From Rhodovarius crocodyli (GTDB lineage Bacteria > Pseudomonadota > Alphaproteobacteria > Acetobacterales > Acetobacteraceae): a stretch of DNA of 64,000 nucleotides. The translations under genes and the position numbers were made by a program. A model generated the notes under the pieces. It did not search any database. It saw only the letters and a program-made list of their open reading frames with translations, and was not told the origin of the DNA. Numbering within the stretch: position 1 is the first letter of the stretch; the number at the start of each line of letters is the position of its first letter. Where the stretch lies: the NCBI RefSeq assembly GCF_004005855.1, contig NZ_SACL01000001.1:744001-808000 (forward strand). Reading direction: 5' to 3'. Of the stretch, positions 51,690-60,678 are shown one piece after another.

Positions 51690-53398
51690 GGGGCGCAGCC
51701 CTCCTCGGCCAGGATCTGGCGGACGGTTTCCTCCGCCACGCCGTCGGCAGTGAACACATCCCCCGCGCCGCGCATCAGGATGAAACGCAGCGCGCCGTCG
51801 CGCGCCTTCTTGTCGGACCGCATGCGCCCGATCAGCCGGTCGATCGAGAAGCCGCGCGGCAGGTCGCGGATGCGGGCGGGGCCGCCCATCGCGGCAATGT
51901 GTTCGACCACGCGGCCGGGCCATTCCTGCGCCCCGTGGCCCAGGCGCGCCGACAGCATCGCGGCCAGGCCGAGGCCCACGCCCACCGCCTCGCCATGCAG
52001 CAGGCTGCCGTCATAGCCGCACTCGGCCTCAAGGGCATGGGCGAAGGTATGGCCCAGGTTCAGCAGCGCGCGGCCGCCTTCGGGGGCTTCCTCGAACTCG
52101 TCGGCCGTGACGACGGCGGATTTCAGCTTGCAGCTTTCCAGCACGGCGTGGGTCAGCGCGGCGGGGTCGCCGGCCAGGGCGGCGGCGCCATGCGCCTCGC
52201 ACCAATCCCACAACGGGCCCTGCAGCAGCCCGTGCTTGGCCACCTCGCCCCAGCCCGCGCGCAGCTCACGCACCGGCAGGGTCGTCAGCGTCGAGGTATC
52301 GGCCAGCACGGCGCGCGGCTGGTGGAAGGCGCCCAGCAGGTTCTTGCCCTGGGCGGTGTTGATGCCGGTCTTGCCGCCCACCGAGCTGTCCACCTGGGCC
52401 AGCAGCGAGGTCGGGCATTGCACGAAGGGCAGGCCGCGCAGCACGGAGGCCGCGGCGAAGCCCGCCAGGTCCCCCACGACGCCGCCGCCCAGCGCGAACA
52501 CCGCCGTGCGGCGGTCCGGGCGGGCGGCCAGGATGGCTTCCACCACCCCCTGCCAGACGGCCATGGACTTCGCGCCCTCACCGGGGGCGACCACGCATTC
52601 GGTCAGGATGGAGAAGCCCGCATCCTCCAGGCCCAGGCGCAGGCTGGGGCCCCAGACGCCCGCGACATTCTGGTCGGTGACGATGATGGCCTTCTTCGAG
52701 GGCAGCACATCCGCCAGCAGCCCGCCGGCGCGCGCCAGCAGGCCCGGGCCGGTCAGGATGTCATAGCCGTGCCGGCCGAGCGGGACATGCAGCTTCGCGG
52801 GCGCGCGGTGGGTGGCCAGCGCCTGTTCCACCCGGCGGGTGGTGGCGTCCGGGTGCTCATCGGTGCAGTCCACGATCAGGTCGGCCTCGGCGAAGATGGG
52901 GTGGCGGGCGGCGGCCAGGCGCGCCAGCACCTCGGCCGGGTCCTGGTTGACGAACATGGGGCGGTGCTCACGCCCGGCCACGCGCCGCTGCAGCACCGGA
53001 AGCGGGCAGCGCAGCCAGAGGGAGACCGCATCCGGGGCTTCCTTGATCGCGGCGCGGGTCGCGGCATCGGCGAAGGCGCCGCCGCCGGTGGCCAGCACCA
53101 GCGGCCCCTCGGCCAGCAGGCGCGTGATCACCCGGCGTTCGCCGTCGCGGAAATGCGGCTCTCCGTATTTGGCGAAGATCTCCGTGATCGGGATGCCGGC
53201 GGCGGATTCGATCTCATGGTCGGCATCACGGAAGGGCAGACCCAGCTTCGCCGCCAGGCGGCGGCCAATGGAGGTCTTGCCCGCACCGGGCATGCCGATG
53301 AGGACGATGGATTTCCGCCCGGACGCGGTATCCTCTTTTGATGGCAGGGGCGTTTCCTGCTGCGCCAGGTTGCGTGACACGGCACCCCGGTCTAGCAC
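51686..53398 (-). CDS. aroKB: Fused shikimate kinase / 3-dehydroquinate synthase
   Basis: 570 residues. N-terminal shikimate kinase (residues 28-200) has the P-loop GMPGAGKTS (Lys41) and LATGGGAF. C-terminal 3-dehydroquinate synthase (residues 205-565) has FALGGGVVGDLAGF, QVDSSVGGKTGIN, GWGEVAKHG and the zinc His in NLGHTFAHALE and LLHGEAVGVG. It does steps 2 and 5 of aromatic amino acid synthesis. The fusion is typical of Acetobacteraceae. Start GTG 53398 overlaps the LysR stop; GTG 53380 is an alternative. Heads the run of overlapping genes into the chemosensory operon. Confidence 0.95.
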   Translation of the reverse strand: MLDRGAVSRNLAQQETPLPSKEDTASGRKSIVLIGMPGAGKTSIGRRLAAKLGLPFRDADHEIESAAGIPITEIFAKYGEPHFRDGERRVITRLLAEGPLVLATGGGAFADAATRAAIKEAPDAVSLWLRCPLPVLQRRVAGREHRPMFVNQDPAEVLARLAAARHPIFAEADLIVDCTDEHPDATTRRVEQALATHRAPAKLHVPLGRHGYDILTGPGLLARAGGLLADVLPSKKAIIVTDQNVAGVWGPSLRLGLEDAGFSILTECVVAPGEGAKSMAVWQGVVEAILAARPDRRTAVFALGGGVVGDLAGFAAASVLRGLPFVQCPTSLLAQVDSSVGGKTGINTAQGKNLLGAFHQPRAVLADTSTLTTLPVRELRAGWGEVAKHGLLQGPLWDWCEAHGAAALAGDPAALTHAVLESCKLKSAVVTADEFEEAPEGGRALLNLGHTFAHALEAECGYDGSLLHGEAVGVGLGLAAMLSARLGHGAQEWPGRVVEHIAAMGGPARIRDLPRGFSIDRLIGRMRSDKKARDGALRFILMRGAGDVFTADGVAEETVRQILAEEGCAP

Positions 53399-54303
53399 AC
53401 CGAACCCCCGGGACTGAAAGGGACCCCTTGCCGATGTTTCGCCGGCCGATCCTGTTGATCTTGATTCTGCTGATCCTGGCGGGGGGAATCGGCCTGCATG
53501 CGCCGGTGCAGCTCGATGCTGATGTCCGGCAGCACCGGCAGCCCCTCATTCGGGCCCATCCAGACCAGGCCGGGCGGCAGGCGCGTGGGCGTGCTGACCG
53601 TGAGCGCGAGCCCCGCCAGCGCCACGGCGAAACAGCCGCTCTGCGTCGCGCTGTTGTAGCTGATGCGCGGCGTGCGGCCTTCCTTGGCCAGCGCCTCCAG
53701 CGTCGCGCGGCGCCAGGTGCAGCCGGGGTGGGCGACGGCCAGCGGCAGCGGGTCACGCTTGTGCAGGGCGTGGTGCGCGGGCCCCACCCAGTTCAGCGGG
53801 CCGCGCCACAATAATTCATGCTCGGTGTCCTTGGGCTTGTGGCCCTCGGTCAGCAGCGCGAGGTCGAGCGCGCCGGTGGTCAGCTTGTGGGACAGTTCCT
53901 CGGAGTTGAGGCACACCACATCCACCTCGATGCGCGGCTGGGCCTCCGCGAAGCGGGCCAGGATGCCGGGCAGCCATTGCAGCGCGTAGTCATCCGGGCT
54001 GCCGAGGCGCACCTGGCCGATCAGCGGCGCCAGGCGGAAATTGGCATGGATCTCGTCATGCAGGGCCAGCAGGTTGCGCGCGCGTTCCAGCAGCCACAGC
54101 CCGCGTTCGGTGGGCACCAGCCCGCGCGGGCCGCGCCGCAGCAGCTCGGTTCCCAGGATTTCCTCCAGCCGGCGCATCTGCATGGAAATGGCGGATTGGG
54201 TGCGTCCCACGCGCTCTGCCGCGCGCGTCACCGAACCGCCCTCCGCGACGATCACGAAGGAGCGCAGCACATCCGGATCCAGGCCGGGCGGGATGGTCAG
54301 CAT
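53392..54303 (-). CDS. LysR-family regulator with atypical C-terminus
   Basis: 303 residues. N-terminal winged HTH (FVIVAEGGSVTRAAERVGRTQSAISMQMRRLEE) and a LysR effector domain. The last about 34 residues (after IELHRRM, residue about 269) are Gln/Asp/Arg-rich low-complexity and do not look like a LysR end; the opposite strand there encodes a hydrophobic N-terminus. The 3' end may therefore be rearranged. It is divergent from the DUF1127 gene and the aroKB start overlaps its stop. Confidence 0.85.
   Translation of the reverse strand: MLTIPPGLDPDVLRSFVIVAEGGSVTRAAERVGRTQSAISMQMRRLEEILGTELLRRGPRGLVPTERGLWLLERARNLLALHDEIHANFRLAPLIGQVRLGSPDDYALQWLPGILARFAEAQPRIEVDVVCLNSEELSHKLTTGALDLALLTEGHKPKDTEHELLWRGPLNWVGPAHHALHKRDPLPLAVAHPGCTWRRATLEALAKEGRTPRISYNSATQSGCFAVALAGLALTVSTPTRLPPGLVWMGPNEGLPVLPDISIELHRRMQADSPRQDQQNQDQQDRPAKHRQGVPFSPGGSVC
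53434..53500 (+). pseudogene. Possible remnant of a small membrane-protein gene
   Basis: ATG at 53434 opens MFRRPILLILILLILAGG, a convincing signal/membrane N-terminus. After about residue 22 the frame only runs antisense to the LysR effector domain (to 53814). A small gene lost its 3' part here, or this is chance antisense coding. Confidence 0.3.
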
Positions 54304-54429
54304 GGTTGATTATCAAATCCGCTGATGAGCGCCGTCAAGAATAGTCGTTGGATTTGTTTGCGGCACTGCATCATATCAAGGCTCTCCCAGGGCCAGAGTG
54401 CCCAAAATCGACGCAAAAGGAATATTCCG

Positions 54430-54648
54430 ATGTCCGCCACCATGTTCTCCCCCGCTTCCGCGCCGGCCGCCGATGCGCGCCCTGGCCGCGTCGCGGCTTT
54501 CTGGGAGAAGGCGAAGGCAGTGCTCGCCGAGCGCGCGACCACCACGGAACTGGCCGAACTGGACCCGCGCCTGCTGCGCGACATCGGCGTGGCCCCGGAA
54601 CAGGCCCGCGCCTATGTGACGCGTGAGCTGTGGGACATGCACGCCTAA
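54430..54648 (+). CDS. DUF1127-type small protein
   Basis: 72 residues from the ATG with AAGGA upstream. C-terminal motif ELAELDPRLLRDIGVAPEQA is the DUF1127 (YjiS-like) signature; the N-terminal half is Ala-rich with AAFWEKAKAVLAERATT. Members are small, Arg-rich or acidic proteins; some bind RNA and affect phosphate or stress responses. It diverges from LysR. Confidence 0.85.
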   Translation: MSATMFSPASAPAADARPGRVAAFWEKAKAVLAERATTTELAELDPRLLRDIGVAPEQARAYVTRELWDMHA

Positions 54649-54670
54649 AAAACGGGCAGTCCAGCAAAAA

Positions 54671-54694
54671 CCCCGGGGAATTTCTCCCCCGGGG
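54671..54694 (-). terminator. Terminator between DUF1127 gene and MHS transporter
   Basis: 8-bp perfect stem ccccgggg / ccccgggg with an 8-nt loop. On the minus strand it is followed by five T (A-run at 54666-54670), so it terminates the transporter gene. On the plus strand no T-run follows. Confidence 0.7.
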
Positions 54695-54721
54695 CCAGTG
54701 TCATCCAGGACTTTATTGCTC

Positions 54722-56404
54722 TCAGCGGGCTTCGTCCTGGTTGATATCGTTGTCCTTGCTTTCGGGGACAAAGAAGATGCCGATCACCGCGCAGACCAGC
54801 GCAATCACGATCGGGTACCACAGCCCGTAATACACGTCGCCCGTCTGCGCGATCATGGCGAAAGCGGTGGCCGGCATCAGCCCGCCGAACCAGCCATTGC
54901 CGATGTGATAGGGCAGCGACATCGAGGTGTAGCGGATGCGGGTGGGGAACATTTCCACCAGCGCCGCGGCGATCGGGCCGTAGACCATGGTCACGTAGAT
55001 CACCAGGATCGTCAGCATCAGGATCAGCACGGCCACATGGCCGCGGAAGATGTCGAACGGCCCGCTCATCTTCACGACACTGTCGTTGCTGGCGCTGGGA
55101 TAGCCCGCGGCCGTCACGGCCGTGCCCAGCTGCGCCGCGAATTGCGGGTTGCCGACCGCGCTGATCGGCTGCTGGCCCGCGATGCTCACGACCACCGCCT
55201 CACCCGGCGTGTTCACCACCGAGTAGTTGACCGACAGCCGTGCCAGCGCCGCCTTGGCGATGTCGCAGGGCTGGGTGAAGCGCGCCGTGCCCGTCGGGTT
55301 GAACTGGAAGGAGCAGCGCGAGGTATCGGCGTTCACCGTGACCACGATCTCGGAATGCGCGCGGTGCAGGGCGGGGTTCGCCTCCGCGCTGATCATCTTG
55401 AAGATCGGGAAATAGGTGATGGCCGCCAGCACCATGCCGCCGATGATGATGGGCTTGCGCCCGATCTTGTCCGACAGCCAGCCGAACAGCACGAAGCCGC
55501 CCGAGCCCAGCAGCAGCGACCAGGCGATCAGCATGTTGGTGGTGAAGCCGTCCACCTTCAGCACGCTGCCCAGGAAGAACAGCGCGTAGAACTGGCCGGT
55601 GTACCAGACCACCGCCTGGCCCATGACGAGGCCGAGCAGGGCGAACAGCGCGATCTTGGCATTCTTCCACTGGCCGAAGGCCTCGCCGATCGGCGCCTTG
55701 GAGTGGGTGCCCTCCTCCTTCATCTTCTGGAAGGCGGGGCTTTCCTGCATCTGCATGCGGATCCAGACCGAGATGCCGAGCAGCACGACCGAGACCAGGA
55801 ACGGAATGCGCCAGCCCCAGTCGGCGAAGGCGGCCTCACCGATCATGGCGCGCACGCCCAGGATGACCAGCAGCGACAGGAACAGGCCGGCGGTGGCCGT
55901 GATCTGGATGAAGCTGGTGTAGAAGCCGCGACGTCCGTGCGGGGCGTGCTCGGCCACATAGGTGGCGGCACCACCATACTCGCCACCCAGCGCCAGGCCC
56001 TGAAGGCAGCGCAGGATGATCAGGATGATGGCGGCCGTGATGCCGATGCTCTCGGAACCCGGCAGCACACCCACCAGGAAGGTGGAGGCACCCATGATCA
56101 GGATGGTGACGAGGAAGGTGTATTTGCGCCCGACGAGGTCACCCAGCCGGCCGAAGACGAGCGCGCCGAAGGGGCGCACCAGGAAGCCGGCGGCGAAGGC
56201 GAGCAGCGCGAAGATGTTGCGCGTCGTCTCGTCGAACATGGAGAAGAACTTGGCGCCGATGAGGACCGCCAGCGAGCCGTACAGGTAGAAGTCGTACCAC
56301 TCGAAGACAGTGCCGAGGGAGGAGGCCAGGATGACCTTCTTCTCCTCCTTGGTCATCGGGCGCGGGCCAGCGGTGGCGGCCGCCGAATAGGACGTCGCAG
56401 ACAT
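54722..56404 (-). CDS. MHS-family MFS transporter with inserted periplasmic domain
   Basis: 560 residues, against about 430 for typical MHS carriers. TM1 begins with the MHS signature SSLGTVFEWYDFYLYG. The loop motif GRLGDLVGRKYTF follows TM2, and the 8-9 loop has GWLSDKIGRKP. An extra soluble segment (about residues 340-452) is inserted between TM9 and TM10 and is predicted periplasmic. It holds Cys364 and Cys380, which could form a disulfide. MHS carriers move organic acids or osmolytes with protons. The substrate is unknown. It is a single gene with its own promoter region. Confidence 0.88.
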   Translation of the reverse strand: MSATSYSAAATAGPRPMTKEEKKVILASSLGTVFEWYDFYLYGSLAVLIGAKFFSMFDETTRNIFALLAFAAGFLVRPFGALVFGRLGDLVGRKYTFLVTILIMGASTFLVGVLPGSESIGITAAIILIILRCLQGLALGGEYGGAATYVAEHAPHGRRGFYTSFIQITATAGLFLSLLVILGVRAMIGEAAFADWGWRIPFLVSVVLLGISVWIRMQMQESPAFQKMKEEGTHSKAPIGEAFGQWKNAKIALFALLGLVMGQAVVWYTGQFYALFFLGSVLKVDGFTTNMLIAWSLLLGSGGFVLFGWLSDKIGRKPIIIGGMVLAAITYFPIFKMISAEANPALHRAHSEIVVTVNADTSRCSFQFNPTGTARFTQPCDIAKAALARLSVNYSVVNTPGEAVVVSIAGQQPISAVGNPQFAAQLGTAVTAAGYPSASNDSVVKMSGPFDIFRGHVAVLILMLTILVIYVTMVYGPIAAALVEMFPTRIRYTSMSLPYHIGNGWFGGLMPATAFAMIAQTGDVYYGLWYPIVIALVCAVIGIFFVPESKDNDINQDEAR

Positions 56405-56640
56405 GAATTCCCCCTGGATCGCCGATTGAGCGGCGTTTCTTGGACGGAATCACACTGCTGTGCGCCGCAACGCAACGCAAGTCAGATGTTACGACCCAAC
56501 CATTTATTCATTTCATACATGGCAGGGCAAGCGATTGAACAGCCAGACGGAACGACTTGCTGCACCGCAATACAAGGTGCGATTCGGCAGTAAGGTGCTG
56601 CCGCGCGCCGGTTGTTCCGTTTGCATGATTATCTGCCCGG

Positions 56641-57456
56641 CTACATCGCCAGCAGGTCGCGCGCCTCGGCCTCCCGCACCAGCAGCCGGGCCGCGCAATC
56701 CTTCAGCGCGCCCGCATTCTGCAAGCGAACCGATTCGCGATGACGCCGTGCGACCTCACGCAACTGGGCCAGGCGTTCCGGCGCCTCGGCATGGCGGCGC
56801 CAGGCCGGGGGCAGGCGCTGTTCCATCATGATGCGCGGCACGCAGCCGACCGGCGCCAGGGCGGCCATGCGCAACCACAGGTCCCAGGGGGCGGCGCCGC
56901 CCAGGCCTTCGTCGAAGCCGCCCACGGCGCGCAGCAGGTCCGTGCGGGCCATCACGGTCGAGGTGCCGACGATTTCCTCGGAGAAGATCTGCGCCATCGC
57001 GTCGTCGCCCAGCGCGAAGGCCAGGCTGCGGAAGCCGTGGCGCTGGGCAAAGCCGCTCGCCATGGCCAGCATGCCCATGCTCTCACGCCCGCCGGCGCCG
57101 AACATGCGGTAATCGGTGAAGGAGAGGCCGAGTTCGGTCCGGGCGCTGTGCAGGGCCATCTGGGCCGCCAGCTTGCCGGGCATCCAGCGGTCCGCGGGGT
57201 TCAGGAAGGCGACCAGCGGCGCGCGCGCCACCTGCAGGGCCAAGTTGCGGGCCGCGTTGGGGCCCTGGTGCGCCGCCTTCAGCACGATGATGCGCGGATC
57301 ATCCGGCACCGTCATCGGCTCACGCTCCGTCACCAGCAGGATTTCCACATTGTCGGCGGGGCCGATGCTCTGCACGGCCTGGCGCAACGCCACGGCGGTG
57401 CCGCTGGCGGGGATGATGATGCTGACGTCGGGCGCCGCGGGGGCCATGTGCCGCAT
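56641..57456 (-). CDS. Family-2-type glycosyltransferase
   Basis: 271 residues from the ATG at 57456 (GAGGAG 7 nt upstream). GT-A fold start VSIIIPASGTAVALRQAVQS, the HQGPNAARNLALQVARAPLVAFLNPADRW segment holding the D-x-D-like metal region (NPAD, one Asp only), and VGGFDEGLGGAAPWDLWLRMA. Cytoplasmic. It probably adds a sugar to a lipid or surface glycan. It is 153 bp from the methyltransferase and preceded by a long inverted repeat. Confidence 0.8.
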   Translation of the reverse strand: MRHMAPAAPDVSIIIPASGTAVALRQAVQSIGPADNVEILLVTEREPMTVPDDPRIIVLKAAHQGPNAARNLALQVARAPLVAFLNPADRWMPGKLAAQMALHSARTELGLSFTDYRMFGAGGRESMGMLAMASGFAQRHGFRSLAFALGDDAMAQIFSEEIVGTSTVMARTDLLRAVGGFDEGLGGAAPWDLWLRMAALAPVGCVPRIMMEQRLPPAWRRHAEAPERLAQLREVARRHRESVRLQNAGALKDCAARLLVREAEARDLLAM

Positions 57457-57501
57457 GATGAAACTCCTCAACTCGCCATTGGCATGGCAAGGCGCGGGCC
57501 A

Positions 57502-57553
57502 GCGGTATTCGCAAAATGCAACGCAATTTGTCGTCGCAATTTGCAAATACCGC
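57502..57553. promoter_or_regulatory. 18-nt inverted repeat upstream of the glycosyltransferase
   Basis: Arms gcggtattcgcaaaatgc (57502-57519) and gcaatttgcaaataccgc (57536-57553) pair at 16 of 18 positions around a 16-nt loop. The loop holds a direct repeat of cgcaatttg (57522-57530 and 57535-57543). It lies 46 bp before the glycosyltransferase start and 57 bp after the methyltransferase stop. Operator, attenuator or terminator are all possible. Confidence 0.5.
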
Positions 57554-57609
57554 CCCTGGAGAAGCAGCATGACCATAAATGGGTGAATGGCGGGTTGCCG
57601 CCAAGCGGG

Positions 57610-58425
57610 TCAGACGCGCTGGTAGCGCCGGGCCAGGTATCGGACCATCCCGCGAGACAGCGCCCCATGCAGCGCCGTGCCCCGCATGCCGGCGAATTCG
57701 CGCATCACCGGCCGCAGCAACCGGTGGCGCGCCAGGGCCTGCTCTTTCTCGGCGTCCATCCGGTCCAGCGCGGCCAGCACGCCCTGGGTCAGGTCGCGCT
57801 CCTCCGCCAGCCGCAGGGCGGGATTGGCGAAGGCGGCCTCCGTGCCGTCCATCATGGTGGGCGCGCGCATGTCGGCCCAGGTGAACCAGCCGCCCGGCCG
57901 CAGCACGCGCGCGGCCTCCGCCACGAAACGGTCCATCCGGCCGTAGCAATGGGAGCTTTCGATATTCACCACCACGTCGAAGCTGCCGTCCGGGAAGGGC
58001 AATGCCTCGGCATCGCCCAGCTGGAAGGCCAGGCCCGGCACGCCCGCATTCATGCGGCGCGCGCGCGCGACGGTGGCCCGCGACAGATCCACCCCGGTCA
58101 GGCCGGCCGGCGCGAAATAGCGGGCGACATAGGAAGCACCGCCGCCATGGCCGCAGCCGACCTCGAGCACCCGCGCGCCTTCGACCGGCAGACCCTCCAC
58201 CGCCTGGTGATAAAGGCCGATGAAGGCACGCTCAGGCTCGTCGGCCGGGTGAAGCGGGAAGGGCTCTCCCGGAGGGATGTAGCCGTAGTTCATGAAGCGC
58301 CAGGGCGTCTTGCCCCAGTTCAGCGACAGCAGGTTATAGGCGCCCTTCCAGATCCAGCGGCGAAGGCCGGGGGCGGCACCACGCTCGGTCGCGCGCAGAA
58401 GGCGATGGAAGGCTGAAACGGCCAT
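57610..58425 (-). CDS. SAM-dependent methyltransferase (ubiE/sterol type)
   Basis: 271 residues. Motif I VLEVGCGHGGGASYVARYF, then the VDLSRATVARARR and DGSFDVVVNIESSHCYG motifs typical of lipid or sterol methyltransferases. The basic N-terminal 60 residues may contact membrane. It overlaps the preceding metal-dependent hydrolase by 1 nt (TGATG), forming a two-gene unit. Confidence 0.8.
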   Translation of the reverse strand: MAVSAFHRLLRATERGAAPGLRRWIWKGAYNLLSLNWGKTPWRFMNYGYIPPGEPFPLHPADEPERAFIGLYHQAVEGLPVEGARVLEVGCGHGGGASYVARYFAPAGLTGVDLSRATVARARRMNAGVPGLAFQLGDAEALPFPDGSFDVVVNIESSHCYGRMDRFVAEAARVLRPGGWFTWADMRAPTMMDGTEAAFANPALRLAEERDLTQGVLAALDRMDAEKEQALARHRLLRPVMREFAGMRGTALHGALSRGMVRYLARRYQRV

Positions 58426-59282
58426 CAGGCGGCAAGCGGCGCGGCCGGCACCGCGCTCTCGTCGGTATACTGCTCCAGCAGGCGACGCCCTGCCTCGATC
58501 ATCCGCGCATCCCGTGCGGGCAGGCCGCGGAAGCCGGGAATCATATAGGCAGCGTAGTACAACAGCCCTACCCGGCCGATACCGAAGGGGCCGATTTCCA
58601 GCCAGAGCAGCCGCAGCCAGTCACGCATGCGCATGGGCCTGCCGTTGCGCGCCATGATGGCGATCAGGTTGGTCAGCACCAGCCGTCCCAGTCTGACGAT
58701 GACGATGTTCAGGGCCATCACCCTGAACAGATAGCGCTTCACCGGGGAATAGTGCCCCGTCACGTCCCGCACCACCTGCAGCGCGACGCCGGAATGCTCC
58801 AGCTCCTCCAGGGCATGCCAGGCCCACAGACGACGATAGGCGGGCTTCATGCGCGCCAGCTGTTCCGGCCGCGACAGGAAGAAGTGCGAGAAGGTGTAGG
58901 TCAGATGCTCGATCGCGCAGGTGACCACGACACGGGACGGCAGGCCCTTCGTCGCGGCCAGCGCCGCCGCCACGCGGGCCTCCATTTCATCCACGTTGTG
59001 ACCGAGCGCCCGCATCGCGTCGTTGTAGCTTTCGTGCTCGCGGGTGTGGAAGGCCTCCTGGACGGCATAGCCCTGGATGCCCGCGCGCACTTCCGGATCC
59101 GTCACGGCGGGCAGGGCAGAGCGGAGGGCCTTGATGAAATAGCGCTCGCCCTCGGGCAGCAGCACGGCGAAGGAATCAAGCAGCGCTGAAAGCATCATGT
59201 CATCGCCGAACCAGGCACGATCGGCATGCTGGTCGATGCCGAAGCGCAGGTCCCGGGGGATGATGTCGGCGGCGATCGTCAC
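58425..59282 (-). CDS. Metal-dependent hydrolase of the PF10118 type
   Basis: 285 residues. Ferritin-like helices with possible diiron ligands: EAFHTREHESYND near residue 75-90, CAIEHLTYT near 120 and WHALEELEHSGVA near 155. The family is annotated as predicted metal-dependent hydrolase; no reaction is proven. A hydrophobic helix region in the C-terminal part may be membrane-near. Co-translated with the methyltransferase. Confidence 0.82.
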   Translation of the reverse strand: MTIAADIIPRDLRFGIDQHADRAWFGDDMMLSALLDSFAVLLPEGERYFIKALRSALPAVTDPEVRAGIQGYAVQEAFHTREHESYNDAMRALGHNVDEMEARVAAALAATKGLPSRVVVTCAIEHLTYTFSHFFLSRPEQLARMKPAYRRLWAWHALEELEHSGVALQVVRDVTGHYSPVKRYLFRVMALNIVIVRLGRLVLTNLIAIMARNGRPMRMRDWLRLLWLEIGPFGIGRVGLLYYAAYMIPGFRGLPARDARMIEAGRRLLEQYTDESAVPAAPLAA

Positions 59283-59349
59283 AATTACGTGATAAACACC
59301 GCCACCCAGTTCAGCAATTCGTGATTTCCATGCCCCCGCCTGGGCTGGC

Positions 59350-60678
59350 TCAGCACATCGCCACGTCGCGCGCGGCGGAGACGAGTGCCGCCTCGGCCAC
59401 CGCCTCGCCGATCACCAGCAGGGCCGGGCCGCCCGCCACCCAGCCGGGGGCCTGGGCCACCAGCTGCGCCAGCGGGCCGCGCAGCTCGCGCTGGTCTGGC
59501 GTGCCGCCGCGTTCGATCAGCGCGGCGGGCGTTGCGGCGGGCAAGCCGTGGCTGGTCAGCCCTTCCAGCAGCTGCGGCATGGTGGTGATGCCCATGTAGA
59601 TCGCCAGGGTCTGGCCCGGCCGCGCCAGGGCGGCGAAGTCCAGGTCCAGCCGGCCTTCCTTGGTGTGGCCGGTCACGAAGGTCAGCACGCGCGCCACGCC
59701 GCGATGGGTCAGCGGAATGCCGGCCTGGGCGGCGCAGGCCAGGGCGGCGGTCACGCCGGGCACCACCTCGAAGGCCACGCCCTCGCGCGCCAGTTCCTGC
59801 GCTTCCTCGCCGCCGCGGCCGAACACGAAGGGGTCGCCGCCCTTCAGCCGCACCACGCGCTTGCCCTGGCGGGCCAGGCGCACCAGCAGGCGGTTGATCT
59901 CCTCCTGCGGCAGGCAGTGGTTCGCGCGGGACTTGCCGACGAAGATGCGCTCCGCATCGCGGCGGGCCATGGCCATCACGGCCTCGCCCACCAGCTTGTC
60001 GTGCACGATCACATCGGCCTCGCCCAGCAGACGCTGGGCGCGCAGGGTCAGCAGGTCCGCCGCACCCGGGCCGCCGCCGACCAGATAGACCATGCCGGGC
60101 GGCGTCACGTCCGCGCTTTCCAGCTGCTCGGCGAAGGCGGCCTCGGCCTCGGCCTGGCGGCCGGCCTGGGCCAGCTCTGCCGGGCGGCCGGAGAAGGCGC
60201 GCTCCAGGAAGGCGCGGCGCGCCGGCAGGTTCGGCAGCCTGGCGCGCACGGCGGCCTGGAACTTCTCGCCCAGCGCTGCCACGCGGCCGATCATGGGCGG
60301 CAGCGCGGCCTCGATGCGGCTGCGGATCATGCGGGCCAGCACGGGCGCCGCGCCGCCGGTGGACACCGCCACCGTCACGTCGTCGCGCTCGATGATCGCG
60401 GGCATGATGAAGCTGCACAGCTCCGGCCGGTCCACGATATTCACCGGGATGCCGCGCGCCTGCGCGGCCTCGGAAAGCGCGAACAGCTCCGCCTCCGGCG
60501 CATCGGCACCGACGGCGAGCGCGCAGCCGTCCAGCAATTCGGGCGTGAACCGCGCGGCGCGGCGCAGCACGGCGCCGGCGGCGGCCAGGGGCTCGGCCTT
60601 GCGGTCCGAGACCTCACCCAGGCCGAGCACCAGAACGGTGCGGCCGTCGAGCTTCAGGAAGGCGGGGAAATGGCGCAT
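59350..60678 (-). CDS. cysG: Siroheme synthase
   Basis: 442 residues. The N-terminal dehydrogenase/ferrochelatase half (LVLGLGEVSDRKAEPL, usually GGGEVA) is joined to the uroporphyrinogen-III methyltransferase half with VYLVGGGPGAADLLTL, VVRLKGGDPFVFGRGGEE and PLTHRGVA. It makes siroheme for nitrite and sulfite reductases. It overlaps nasA by 1 nt, so it is part of the nitrate assimilation operon. The start ATG at 60678 is the first with homology. Confidence 0.95.
   Translation of the reverse strand: MRHFPAFLKLDGRTVLVLGLGEVSDRKAEPLAAAGAVLRRAARFTPELLDGCALAVGADAPEAELFALSEAAQARGIPVNIVDRPELCSFIMPAIIERDDVTVAVSTGGAAPVLARMIRSRIEAALPPMIGRVAALGEKFQAAVRARLPNLPARRAFLERAFSGRPAELAQAGRQAEAEAAFAEQLESADVTPPGMVYLVGGGPGAADLLTLRAQRLLGEADVIVHDKLVGEAVMAMARRDAERIFVGKSRANHCLPQEEINRLLVRLARQGKRVVRLKGGDPFVFGRGGEEAQELAREGVAFEVVPGVTAALACAAQAGIPLTHRGVARVLTFVTGHTKEGRLDLDFAALARPGQTLAIYMGITTMPQLLEGLTSHGLPAATPAALIERGGTPDQRELRGPLAQLVAQAPGWVAGGPALLVIGEAVAEAALVSAARDVAMC

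Noticed and set aside
53434-53814. Full 127-residue plus-strand protein starting MFRRPILL
   Set aside because: Only the first about 22 residues look real; the rest is antisense to the LysR effector domain. Kept only as a possible gene remnant.
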